Source: DASQFU01 sp035632955 (GTDB taxonomy: Bacteria; Eisenbacteria; RBG-16-71-46). From it: DNA of 32,110 nucleotides. Of this stretch, positions 8,065 to 18,706 are shown in pieces. The notes beneath the pieces were generated by a model that searched no databases, was not told where the DNA came from, and saw only the letters and a list, made by a program, of their open reading frames with translations. The translations under genes were made by a program, and so were the position numbers. Position 1 is the stretch's first letter. Every line of letters begins with the position of its first letter. The DNA lies in contig DASQFU010000141.1 of the NCBI GenBank assembly GCA_035632955.1, forward strand, positions 1-32,110, read 5' to 3'.

Positions 8065-8225
8065 GGAACGGCCTGGGACATCCGGCCTGCGACAGGCCGG
8101 CAGACTACCCGTAACGACGGGTTCGTGAAAGGACTTAGGCTGGCCCCAGAGCGGGGTCTTCGGGCGGTTCGACTGCGGACTGCACGATGCGCGTCTTCTT
8201 ATGCGCATGTTGGATGTCTGGTTCC
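8065..8225. ncRNA. Candidate multibranched structured RNA or leader (strand undetermined)
   Basis: The segment can close on itself. GGAAC 8065-8069 pairs GTTCC 8221-8225, and GACATCC 8077-8083 pairs GGATGTC 8212-8218. Inside lie four hairpins: GGCCTG/CAGGCC (8084-8089/8093-8098), ACCCGT/ACGGGT (8107-8112/8117-8122), GGCCCC/GGGGTC (8142-8147/8153-8158, one G-T pair) and ATGCGC/GCGCAT (8187-8192/8203-8208). A second GGCCTG at 8070-8075 can take the same CAGGCC partner, giving two alternative folds. On the minus strand it would be a leader ending 70 nt before the beta-helix start codon. On the plus strand it precedes the PaaK-like gene by 175 nt. It matches no riboswitch consensus I know. High GC makes short stems common, but the long-range closing pair plus four local stems is more than I would expect by chance. 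Confidence 0.4.
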
Positions 8226-8400
8226 AAAGATCTCCGCAGGATTTTTGGCCGGCACGCCATGACCGCAGGCTGAAGACAGCGAAGACGACGGCGGCGCTTT
8301 GGCGTCGGCCGCTTGGGCGAGGCCCCGACGCCACGTAAGCTGCGCCTCCGGCAACGCAGCGGCTTGGCGCGGACGGAACGAATCGAGGGGGAAGATCGGC

Positions 8401-9729
8401 ATGTACTCGTGGGCAGCGCGAAGTCTCTATTGGGCGGCCCAGACACTTCGGGGAGAGCCGGTCGCGCGCATCCTGGCCGATCTGGAGGAGAGTCAGCATT
8501 GGCCCCCCGCTCGGCTCGCCTCACAGCAGTGGGAGTGCCAGCTCGCGCTCGCGCGCCATGCCTTCGAGACCGTGCCGTTCTACCGCGAGCGCTGGTCGGC
8601 CGCCGGCCTCGACCCCGGCACGCTCCGCTCGCCGGAGGACTGGGCGCGCCTGCCCCCACTCGAGAAGCACGAGGTGCGCGCGCAGGGCGCCGAGCTGATC
8701 TCGAGCCGGGCGCCGGCTGGTCTGAGAGCGACCACCTCGGGAACCTCGGGGACACCGGTCGCGGTGTTGCGCAGTCACCTCTCGTGGGCGCACGCGCACG
8801 CCAACGTGTTCCGGGGCTGGCATTGGCATGGCATCGAGGTCGGCGACCCTTACGCCTATTTCTGGGGCCTGGCACTCGACCCCGAAGGCCGCCGCCAGGC
8901 CGCGGCGCGTGACGGGTTCTTCAATCGCACGCGACTCTCGGCGTTCGACATCACCCCCGACACCGCGCGCGCGTTCCATCAGCGACTGCTCCGCTGGCGT
9001 ACGCGCTTCGCGTTCGGCTACCCCTCGGCCGTCACCCAGTTCGCCGACGAGATCGCGGCACTCGGGCTCGACGGCAAGGCGCTCGGCTGGAAGGCCGCGA
9101 TCACGACCGCCGAAGTGCTCAAGCCCTGGCAGCGCGAGCGCATCGAGCGCACGTTCGGCTGTCCGGCGGTGGACAGCTATGGCAGCGCCGAGATCGGCGT
9201 CGCCGCGTTCGCGTGCCGCGCGGGGAGCTTGCACGTTCCGGTCGAATCGGTGGTCGTGGACCGAGTTCCGCTCGAAGGCGGCCGCCACGAAGTGCTGCTC
9301 ACCGACCTGCACAACTACAGCCAGCCGATCATTCGTTACCGGATCGGCGACCTGGTCGACGAAGCACCGCTGTCGTGCCCCTGCGGGCGCACGCTGCCGC
9401 TGCTGGGCCCGATTCAGGGTCGCGCCGGCGACCATCTGACGCTTCCCGACGGCCGCACCATCAACGGCCTGCTCCCCTATTACATCTTCCGGCACCACGC
9501 GAAGTCCGAGAAGGTCCGCGAGTACCAGTTCGTGCAGTTCGCGAACGGACGGATCGAGCTGCGGGTGATCGCGGGCCCTGGCTGGAGCGATGGGGCGCAC
9601 GACGAGATCGAAGGAGAGGTGACGAAGGGATTGGGCGTGCCGGTCGAGCTCAAGCTGGTCCCGCGAATCCAGCGAGTCGGGCGCGGCAAGCATCGCGATT
9701 TCGTTCGCGCCGAAGACCTCGGCGAGTGA
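8401..9729 (+). CDS. PaaK/CapK-like AMP-forming CoA ligase family protein
   Basis: The 442-aa protein belongs to the phenylacetate-CoA ligase/CapK branch of adenylate-forming enzymes. The P-loop-like TTSGTSGTPV is at 111-120, YGSAEIG at 260-266 (adenylate-binding, with Glu264) and YRIGD at 313-317. A Cys pair CPCGR (Cys326, Cys328) lies where several family members bind zinc. Length is normal and the C-terminal lid (EGEVTKGLG...) is present. Known members activate aryl or other carboxylates as AMP then CoA esters. CapK-type members sit in polysaccharide loci and may transfer acyl groups. The neighbouring GT-C membrane genes favour an envelope or exopolysaccharide role, but the substrate is unknown. 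The start is ATG 8401 with GAGGGGGA upstream. A leader exceeding 170 nt may include the structured element if transcription starts upstream. Confidence 0.82.
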   Translation: MYSWAARSLYWAAQTLRGEPVARILADLEESQHWPPARLASQQWECQLALARHAFETVPFYRERWSAAGLDPGTLRSPEDWARLPPLEKHEVRAQGAELISSRAPAGLRATTSGTSGTPVAVLRSHLSWAHAHANVFRGWHWHGIEVGDPYAYFWGLALDPEGRRQAAARDGFFNRTRLSAFDITPDTARAFHQRLLRWRTRFAFGYPSAVTQFADEIAALGLDGKALGWKAAITTAEVLKPWQRERIERTFGCPAVDSYGSAEIGVAAFACRAGSLHVPVESVVVDRVPLEGGRHEVLLTDLHNYSQPIIRYRIGDLVDEAPLSCPCGRTLPLLGPIQGRAGDHLTLPDGRTINGLLPYYIFRHHAKSEKVREYQFVQFANGRIELRVIAGPGWSDGAHDEIEGEVTKGLGVPVELKLVPRIQRVGRGKHRDFVRAEDLGE

Positions 9730-9736
9730 CGGCGCC

Positions 9737-9751
9737 GGCGGTTACGCCGCC
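9737..9751. terminator. Small hairpin between convergent genes
   Basis: GGCGG (9737-9741) and CCGCC (9747-9751) form a 5-bp stem in the 28-bp gap between the PaaK-like stop and the GT-C stop. There is no T-tract; weak support as a bidirectional terminator. Confidence 0.25.
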
Positions 9752-9757
9752 CCGAAA

Positions 9758-11320
9758 TCACGAGCCGGGTGGCCGCCCTCGCATTTTCGATCCGCCGCGC
9801 CGCACGTAGGCGACGATGTCGGGGATCTCCAGCGCCGGGAACAGGCGCGCCCCAATCCCGCGCGGGAACACGATGCGGGAATAGGCCCCGGCCGCCGAGC
9901 GATCCTCCAGCACCGCGAGCCACCGGCGCTGCGCCTCGGGCTCCCGCTCGAACGCATAGCGGTCGATCGACGAGGTCAGCACCAGGTCTCCGACCGGACC
10001 GCGCGGCCGGTCGCGGAGCGAGTCCGCATCGACGCGAACCACCTTGAGCCGCCTCGGCACGCGCGCCTGATAATGCGGATTCCCTCCGATCTCGACCACC
10101 GCATCGGCCGTCAAGTGGGCGCGAATCCAGCGCTCCATCTCGTAGCGCGGATCGTTCAGCATCACCCAGCTCAGCAGCGGCCCGCCCGCGAGGGCGAGCG
10201 CGACGGCCGCCGCGCCGAGGGCGCGCACGCGGAGCGGATGCTGCGCCCATGCCTCGAAGGCCGCGCGATAGCCGCGGACCGCGAGCGGCACCGCGAGCAA
10301 TAGGAACGGCAGCAGGAAGCGCTCGTAGACGTAGCCGATCGTGGCGAGGAAACCGATCGCGTAGGCGAAGCACGCACAGGTCCTCAGACCGAGGCCGGCC
10401 CATGACACTCGGAGCAGCAGCGCGAGCGCGACGCCGGCGAGGATCGGAAACCCGAGCACGCTCGGCAGCATTTGCAACGAGCGCCCGTAGAGCGCGGCCA
10501 TGCCGGCGAAGGTGGCGGGAAAGTCGCGCGCGTACCTGGCAGGTCCGAGGATGAATGCGTGGTGGATCAGCCAACTCTCGAGCGCGTAGGGCAGCCGCCA
10601 GACCGCGACGTAGGTCGCGGCCGCCGCCAGCAGCAACGCTCCGACCGCGCGCAGGCCGCCCTCCTCACGCCCCGGCAACCGCCACGCCCGAGCGAGCGCG
10701 AAGACGATCACGGTGATGGCGATCGGCGCCACCTGCTCCTTGGTGCAGATGGCCACGACCGCCGCGACCACGGCCCAGCACAAGCGCGCGAGCGACCGAC
10801 CGGTCTCGGCGAGATGGACCGCCAGCCATCCCCAGAACAGATAGTGGAGATCGACGTTCGACGTTCGGGCGTAGAACGCGAACACCGGCGAGCCGAGCAG
10901 CGCGATCGGCGCCAGCCACGAGTAGCCCTGGTCGCGCTCGCGGCGCGCCGCCAGCACGGCGAGCGTCATGGCCAAGGCGAACGTGACGAGATGGGCCGCG
11001 ACGACCAGCGCGGCCATGGAGAGCTCCGGGTGATCGAAGCCCCACGGGTACTGGGTGGAGGGCTGACCGAGCTCGCCCGTCAACTTCAGCGGGACCAGCA
11101 CCAGGACGTAGGCCCCTGCGAACAGATAGTAAGGAACCGGCCCGTAGGTGAAGAAGAAGTCGGGCGCGAACCGCCGCGCCATCGCGCGCAGCACCTCGGA
11201 GGGGGCGATGCTGTTGTCCCAGGCGAACTGGCCTTCCGCGCCCCACCAGATCGGGAGGAGAAGCGTGACGGCCAACACCGCCAAGGCCAGCAGCTCCCCT
11301 GGCGGACGGCGCTGAGGCAT
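9758..11320 (-). CDS. GT-C-fold polytopic membrane glycosyltransferase-like protein
   Basis: The product is 520 aa with about ten to twelve membrane helices. After the first helix comes an acidic loop (AWDNS, Asp35) where GT-C transferases (GT39/GT83 type) keep their catalytic Asp. The C-terminal soluble part (about 400-520) has alpha/beta character, as in many of these proteins. Members move sugars from lipid-linked donors at the outer face of the inner membrane. ATG 11320 was chosen because AGGA lies 5 nt upstream; an upstream GTG at 11380 has a GGAG too close to it. The gene is divergent from another GT-C gene (11617) and convergent with the PaaK-like gene. Donor and acceptor cannot be told from the sequence. 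Confidence 0.65.
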   Translation of the reverse strand: MPQRRPPGELLALAVLAVTLLLPIWWGAEGQFAWDNSIAPSEVLRAMARRFAPDFFFTYGPVPYYLFAGAYVLVLVPLKLTGELGQPSTQYPWGFDHPELSMAALVVAAHLVTFALAMTLAVLAARRERDQGYSWLAPIALLGSPVFAFYARTSNVDLHYLFWGWLAVHLAETGRSLARLCWAVVAAVVAICTKEQVAPIAITVIVFALARAWRLPGREEGGLRAVGALLLAAAATYVAVWRLPYALESWLIHHAFILGPARYARDFPATFAGMAALYGRSLQMLPSVLGFPILAGVALALLLRVSWAGLGLRTCACFAYAIGFLATIGYVYERFLLPFLLLAVPLAVRGYRAAFEAWAQHPLRVRALGAAAVALALAGGPLLSWVMLNDPRYEMERWIRAHLTADAVVEIGGNPHYQARVPRRLKVVRVDADSLRDRPRGPVGDLVLTSSIDRYAFEREPEAQRRWLAVLEDRSAAGAYSRIVFPRGIGARLFPALEIPDIVAYVRRGGSKMRGRPPGS

Positions 11321-11616
11321 GGGTTCCTGGCCCCGGGGGGTTGGAGTGGGCTCGCGCACATCGCGTGCGTCGGCCGACACTCCATCACGCGACTCACCGC
11401 GTCAAGCTTGCGCCGTCCTGGTCTCCGGCGCCGAGCTTGACCGCGAGGTGATCGCCCTCGCTTGCAATCGATCTGCTTGAAGCCTTCGGGTGCTTTGCGG
11501 CAGACTCCCGGCTTCGCAAGCCGCGCGCGAGCCTCGCTTCGCCGTCGGCGTCCAACACGATTGGGTCTGCACGCTTCGGCACGGTTCGCCCCAAGATCTC
11601 CAAGGATGGAGCCCAC
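11321..11616. other. Divergent intergenic region between two GT-C genes (296 bp)
   Basis: The region probably holds both promoters. On the plus strand TTGAAG (11477-11482), an 18-nt spacer and CAGACT (11501-11506) form a weak candidate; nothing stronger is visible. AAGGATGGA about 5 nt before ATG 11617 is the ribosome site of the rightward gene. No supported ORF. Confidence 0.3.
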
Positions 11617-13228
11617 ATGAGCTCGACCCTCGAGACCCGGACGTCTCGAACCTCGACCCGCTCACTGCTCCCGATCGTCGCGCTGCTGGCCGCCTGGAGC
11701 GCGTACTTCATCACGTACATTCTGGCGCAGCGACCGCCCCGCCTGCTGACCCGCACCTTCGACGACGCGTGTTACTACCTCAAGATCGCGCAAAACGCCG
11801 CGAACGGGCTCGGGCTGACGTTCGACGGGATGGCGCCGACGAACGGCTTCCAACCGCTCTGGCTCTACCTTCTGGTCCCGATCATCCGGTTCGTTGACGG
11901 CTCTCCCGAGCGCATCTTCAAGCTCTCGCTCGTGCTCCAGGTGCTGATCATGGCCACGGCCGCGGTGCTCCTCTACACCGGCCTTGGCAAGATCTTCTCG
12001 GGGCGCGTGGTGCTCGTGAGCGCGCTGTTCTTCGTCCCGGCGGTGTTCTATCCGTCCGTGAACGGAATGGAATCGTCGATCTTGATCCTGTGCATGGTCG
12101 TGTTGTTCCTGTTCGGCCTCCACAACCGCGTCTTCGAGCAGGACCGCGCCGTCACGGCGTTGGGATTCGGATTGCTGCTCGGTCTCACGCACCTCGCACG
12201 GCTCGACACGCTGTTTCTCTCGATCGCGATCGGCGTGGTGTGCCTTTGGGCAGCGCTTCGCGACCGCGCCCGAGCCGCGACCCACCTGAGGCGCCTGCTG
12301 TGGATCGGGTTCGGGTGCGCGCTGGTCGTGATGCCGTACCTGATCTACAACTACCGGAGCTTCGGGGCGTTCGTGCCGATCAGCGGGATCCTCAAGTCGA
12401 GCTTCCCGCACGTCGTCGTGAGCGGCACGTTGCTCGAGAAGTTCGGTGTGCGCCATCTCGCCTACCTCGCCCTCGCGGCGCTCGTCCTGATCGGCTTTCT
12501 GTTCCGGCGCCGCTGGGGCTGGATGCTTCCAGCGCATCCCTATGTGGCCGCCGCCCTGGCCGCCACGGCGCTCGCGATGTTGATGCACGCCACCCAGTCG
12601 ACGTTGTTCATGAAATGGGCGGCGTTTCGCTGGCACTTCGCCTGGTACGGACTGGTCGCCGCGGTGGCTCTGCTGGCGCCGCTCGAGGCACTGCTCGCGT
12701 CCCGGACCGCCGCGCTCCGAAAGCTGGCGACGCCGCTCGCGATCCTCGTGCTGGCCGCCGGGACGGCCGAGATCTATCGCAAGGATTCACGGGACTTCGG
12801 ATACGACTGGCACGCGGCGATGTTCGACGCTGCGACCTGGGCGCGAAACCACACGCCCAAGGACGCCGTGCTCGCGATGCCCGACGCCGGCTTCGTCAGC
12901 TTCTTCAGCGGGCGACGCGTCGTGAATCTCGACGGCCTGGTGAACGACCTGACCTACCAGGAATATCTGCGGCAGGGTCGGCTCGGCGACTACCTGGACG
13001 CTCGCGGAGTGCAGTACCTGATCGTTCACGACTTCGGCGCCGATCTCGATCTCGCTCGCTACGAATCGGCTCCGATCAAGCTCATCAGCTACAAGTACGA
13101 GACCTGGAGCGAGCCGGTGATCGTGCGGCAGTCAGACGAAGTCTTCCGCTCCCCGGTCTACCCGTACGGCCGGCACCGTGTGATGCTCGCGATCTGGCGG
13201 CGGAACGCCGATCCGCCGGCGGCGCGCG

Positions 13229-15835
<2,607 letters not shown>

Positions 15836-15844
15836 GGGTCGCGC

Positions 15845-15872
15845 ATTATCGCAGCAAGTATTTCCGGCCAAA
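15845..15872 (-). promoter_or_regulatory. Putative clpB promoter giving a nearly leaderless mRNA
   Basis: Minus strand: TTTGGC at 15872-15867, a 16-nt spacer and GATAAT at 15850-15845. The -10 box ends 9 nt before ATG 15835, so the transcript would start at or within a few bases of the start codon, in agreement with the missing Shine-Dalgarno. No CIRCE-like repeat was seen. Confidence 0.4.
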
Positions 15873-15895
15873 CCAATATTTTCCCGAACCCGACT

Positions 15896-16804
15896 TCATC
15901 GTGGGCCGAGCGCCGCCGCTTCCTCGGCGATGCCCTCGGAAAACGAGCGCGGGCGGTAGCTCAAGTCGCGTTGCGCAGGACCGATGTCGACGGCCTTGGA
16001 CTCCGCCAGCCGCAGCACCTGCTCTCCGCGCACGGGACAGGGTAGTCGCAAGGCGCGCAGCGTGAGCACCGCTCGGTGGCTCGGCGCGAGCGGCACCGGA
16101 ATGATCCACGCCCGGCGCCCGAGCGCCTCGGCGCTGGTCCGGATCAGCTCGCTCAGCGACAGCGGCTCGGGGCCGCCGACGTCGTACTCGCGGCGCGCCG
16201 ATCCCGGACGTTCGAGCGCCGCCTGGATCGCCGCGACCAGATCGTCGACGTGCACCGGCTGTTGAGGCGTCTCGCCTCCTCCCGGCACCGGCACGAGCGG
16301 GGAGCGCTGCAGCCAGCGCAGGAGTCGCGCGAGGTTCCGATCGGCGAGCGTGCCGTAGATCATCGTCGGACGCAGGATCACGTAGCCGATGCCGGAAGCG
16401 CGCAGCGCCGCTTCGCCGATCCTCTTGGCGTCGGCGCCCGGGCTCTCGAGCCGCGTGTGGACGCCGGTCGAGCCGACGAACACTCCGCGGCGCACGCCCG
16501 CCGCCTCGAGCGCCGGCAGGAAGCGGGGCACCTGCGCCATGCCCGAGAGATGGATCACAGCGTCCAGGTCCGCGAAGACGCCGCCAACGGTGGAAGGGTC
16601 TTCCAGGTCCGCGCGCCGCACTTCGGCGCCGAGCGCTTCCAGTCGGCCGGCGTCGCGGCCGGGACGGACGATCGCGACGATCCGCGTCGCTCGTTCCCGG
16701 AGCTTCGGCAATAAGTGCGACGCGACGTAACCCAGGGCGCCGGTGACGCCGACGCGTTGCGGCGGCTCGCGCTCGGCCTCGTGACCGACTGGAGGGGACT
16801 CCAT
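15896..16804 (-). CDS. Atypical NAD(P)-binding SDR (epimerase/NDUFA9-like)
   Basis: The product is 302 aa. The Rossmann motif GVTGALG (19-25) is close to the N-terminus and is followed by the acidic ADLEDPSTV segment. Later come FVGSTGVHT, ILRPTMIYG and the cap-region VHVDDLVAAIQAAL, as in extended/atypical SDRs. The catalytic YxxxK is not complete: the Lys in GADAKRIGE is there, but the Tyr four residues before is Gly. Atypical SDRs without Tyr often serve as NAD(P)-binding or regulatory proteins, or act on quinone or flavin substrates. The start is uncertain: ATG 16804 gives a normal N-terminus; an upstream in-frame GTG would add about 18 residues. clpB follows 60 bp downstream on the same strand, apparently with its own promoter. 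Confidence 0.72.
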   Translation of the reverse strand: MESPPVGHEAEREPPQRVGVTGALGYVASHLLPKLRERATRIVAIVRPGRDAGRLEALGAEVRRADLEDPSTVGGVFADLDAVIHLSGMAQVPRFLPALEAAGVRRGVFVGSTGVHTRLESPGADAKRIGEAALRASGIGYVILRPTMIYGTLADRNLARLLRWLQRSPLVPVPGGGETPQQPVHVDDLVAAIQAALERPGSARREYDVGGPEPLSLSELIRTSAEALGRRAWIIPVPLAPSHRAVLTLRALRLPCPVRGEQVLRLAESKAVDIGPAQRDLSYRPRSFSEGIAEEAAALGPR

Positions 16805-16886
16805 GGGCTCGTGCTTTCTCCCGGCCTCGGGTACCTTCACGCGCGCTCCGCGTCGCATTCGATGGCTCACGCACGCATGTGCTCGC

Positions 16887-16912
16887 CGCGGCATCATGCC
16901 GCGCGATCGCGC
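16887..16912. repeat. Adjacent inverted repeat and palindrome in a divergent promoter region
   Basis: CGCGGCA (16887-16893) and TGCCGCG (16897-16903) form a perfect 7-bp stem with a 3-nt loop, and GCGCGATCGCGC (16901-16912) is a perfect 12-bp palindrome overlapping it. Both lie in the 137-bp gap between the divergent SDR and repeat-protein genes. They could be an operator or a leader hairpin. GCGATCGC-type palindromes are frequent in high-GC genomes, so chance is possible. Confidence 0.3.
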
Positions 16913-16941
16913 ACGCTGACAAGGACCGGGAGAACGCCCTG

Positions 16942-17430
16942 ATGAGCGCCACTGGAATCGACCCCGCTCCGGTCGAGCAGCGCCTGCTGGCCGCCGAGCG
17001 CGCCATCCGGAGGTTGCGCGCGCTCGCGTGGTTCCTGATCGTGGGCTTCGCCGTGCTGCTCGCCTGGCAGCTCGCACCCCGGACCGGAAGCGTCTCCGCC
17101 CAAGGGTTCGAGCTGCGCGACCGCGCGTGGCGGCGGCGCGGATCTCTGACGCTGCGTGACGACGGCTCGCCGGCGTTGCGGCTCGACAACGCCAGCGGCC
17201 GCGCGCGCGCGATGCTGAACGTCCGCAACGACGGTTCAGTGGTGCTCCGGCTCAGCGACGAGCACGGCCACAACCGCGCGATCCTGGCTCTGGAAGCCGA
17301 CGGCCGGCCGCGTCTTCAGTTCACCGACCGGGACGGCCGGACGCTATGTGCACTGGAGGTGGGCGAGGGAAACGAGCCCCGCATGACGTTGCGGGACAGC
17401 AGCCGGCGCGTGGTGTGGACGGCACCTTGA
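16942..17430 (+). CDS. Membrane-anchored protein with four 23-residue beta repeats
   Basis: The product is 162 aa. An N-terminal helical stretch (12-27) is followed by one membrane helix (about 28-45). The rest is four consecutive units of exactly 23 residues (59-81, 82-104, 105-127, 128-150) and a short fifth start (151-162). The unit pattern is roughly xDxxGRxRAxLxVxxDGxPxLRL, with the DG turn in the middle. Each would form two beta strands, so the domain may be a small beta-solenoid or propeller-like sheet outside the inner membrane. I have the impression that related 'DGxPxLxLxDxxGKxRA' proteins exist in several phyla without known function. ATG 16942 has GGGAG 10 nt upstream. The neighbouring SDR is divergent. 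No enzymatic motif. Confidence 0.7.
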   Translation: MSATGIDPAPVEQRLLAAERAIRRLRALAWFLIVGFAVLLAWQLAPRTGSVSAQGFELRDRAWRRRGSLTLRDDGSPALRLDNASGRARAMLNVRNDGSVVLRLSDEHGHNRAILALEADGRPRLQFTDRDGRTLCALEVGEGNEPRMTLRDSSRRVVWTAP

Positions 17431-17464
17431 GCGCCGTCGCGTACCTCCGCGACGCCTACGGCGC
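17431..17464. terminator. Bidirectional hairpin between convergent genes
   Basis: GTCGCG (17436-17441) and CGCGAC (17448-17453) form a perfect stem with a 6-nt loop, extended by GCGCC/GGCGC (17431-17435/17460-17464) across a one-sided bulge. It fills exactly the 34-bp gap between the two stop codons, the expected place for a shared terminator. No T-tract. Confidence 0.5.
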
Positions 17465-18652
17465 CTAGGCGGCGGAATCCAGGTAGGGAATCAGCAGCGG
17501 CACGACGCGGCGCGCGAGATCCGGATACTGCATCGCGAACTGCACCGCTTCACGCAAGCCCTGCCAGTTCAGCGAGCCCTCATCGAGATGCTTCGCCAGC
17601 TCGATCAATGCGGCGCGCGCGCCGGCCCGCTGCCCTTCCGGAACCCCGAGACGCGACACTTCGCCGGCGAGAGCGACGAGGGCGATCGCCGTCGGTGACA
17701 GCGCCGGCGGCTCGCTCGGCCTGGGATCGCGCTTCACTGGTCGCGCCTCGGACTGGAGCACGGGCGAGGTGCGCAGGAACTCGTCGGCCGCCTCGCGCCG
17801 TTCCCGCTCGCTGGCGGGTGGCGTGGACGGCGCGGGCGTGGGCAGCGCTGGCGTGGGCGTTGCGGGCGTGGCCGAGTTCACCCGAGTTTCCGTGCGAGTG
17901 ACGGCCGGAGCTTCGGGCTCCGGAATCTGGAACTCAGGCGGGGCGACGGGCTCGGCAGGAGCCTTCCGCGCCGATCGGGTCGGCGGACGGATCGTCACCT
18001 TGCTGATCACAGGAGCCGGCGACGACGGCAGCGGCGCGGAGGTGGATGCATCTGCGGGCGACGTGACCGAAGGGCTGTCCTCGAATCCCAGCATGTCCTT
18101 CAGGCGTGGCTTGGATGGCGTTTTGCGCACCCACGGCCCGAATCTCACGCCCTTGCGCCGTTCGGCGCGAGGAGCGGAACGTTCCTTCAGATGCTCGGAC
18201 GGCTCGCGGTGCGCCACCTTCGACGACGACGGCGCCGATGCCGGGACCAGAGCCGCCTCGCCCTCGCGCGGGAGATCGACGAGCGGAAAATCGTCCTCGG
18301 CGGTTCCCATCACCGCATCGTGGTGGATCGGCGGCCCCGCTTCGGGCAAGCCGTAAGAAGCGATCTCGGTTACCAGCGATTTCAGATAGACCGCGGCTTC
18401 AGCGCACCCTCGCTCGTAGAACTCGCGCGTGAGCTTCTCGCTCATCCGGTTCGACGGCGAGCTGAACGGCACCCGGCGAAAACGATCGGACTTCGTGGGA
18501 TCGCCGGGCCACAGGAGCTGAATCAGCGTCAGGGAGCTCTGGCGCCACGCTTTGAACCGCGGATCGCGCGTGCTCGCGTTACGCAGCTCGCCGAGATCCG
18601 CGATCAGGCGCTCGATATGCTCTCGAGCTCGCGCCGTTTCCTGCGCACTCAT
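17465..18652 (-). CDS. Hypothetical two-domain protein with Pro-rich linker
   Basis: The product is 395 aa. Residues 1-100 form a helical domain (REHIERLIADLGELRN, FKAWRQSSLTLIQLLWPGD, FSSPSNRMSEKL, FYERGCAEAAVYLKSLVTEI). This follows a pattern I associate with N-terminal domains of assorted bacterial proteins, some defence-linked: 'FxxWxxxTxxxIxxIFG...FxxIxFSP...AxxxLxSLIxEI'. That is recollection, not a search. Residues 110-310 are low-complexity, Pro/Ala/Ser/Thr-rich with basic patches (RAERRKGVRFG). The last 80 residues are a compact helical domain (SPTAIALVALAGEVSRLG ... RRVVPLLIPYLDS). No signal peptide or membrane helix, so it is probably cytosolic. ATG 18652 has GGGAGGG. The YedY-like gene ends 54 bp upstream on the same strand, so co-transcription is possible. 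Function unknown. Confidence 0.7.
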   Translation of the reverse strand: MSAQETARAREHIERLIADLGELRNASTRDPRFKAWRQSSLTLIQLLWPGDPTKSDRFRRVPFSSPSNRMSEKLTREFYERGCAEAAVYLKSLVTEIASYGLPEAGPPIHHDAVMGTAEDDFPLVDLPREGEAALVPASAPSSSKVAHREPSEHLKERSAPRAERRKGVRFGPWVRKTPSKPRLKDMLGFEDSPSVTSPADASTSAPLPSSPAPVISKVTIRPPTRSARKAPAEPVAPPEFQIPEPEAPAVTRTETRVNSATPATPTPALPTPAPSTPPASERERREAADEFLRTSPVLQSEARPVKRDPRPSEPPALSPTAIALVALAGEVSRLGVPEGQRAGARAALIELAKHLDEGSLNWQGLREAVQFAMQYPDLARRVVPLLIPYLDSAA

Positions 18653-18706
18653 GCGCCCTCCCGCGACCGAAGACGAGACCTGAAGCGCGGCCGCGATCGC
18701 AGCGAC

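Larger units (their letters stand above)
7996..8400. other. Long divergent intergenic region (405 bp)
   Basis: The region separates the divergent beta-helix gene and PaaK-like gene. It holds the start-proximal hairpin (7996-8014) and the multibranched structured element (8065-8225), plus a short T-run (ATTTTTGG about 8239-8246) after the element on the plus strand. I see no supported ORF and no strong TTGACA/TATAAT promoter in the remaining 8246-8400, except a GAGGGGGA ribosome site just before ATG 8401. Confidence 0.6.

Noticed and set aside
8165..8175. GGTTCGACT resembles a tRNA T-loop
   Set aside because: No acceptor stem, anticodon arm or matching T-stem can be drawn around it.
11662..12636. 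324-aa minus-strand open frame opposite the GT-C gene
   Set aside because: Composition is charged low-complexity typical of an antisense shadow; the plus frame has clear GT-C features.
17790..17880. Tandem-like repeats in DNA of the Pro-rich linker
   Set aside because: They are codon-level low complexity of a P/A/T linker, not a minisatellite with a fixed unit.
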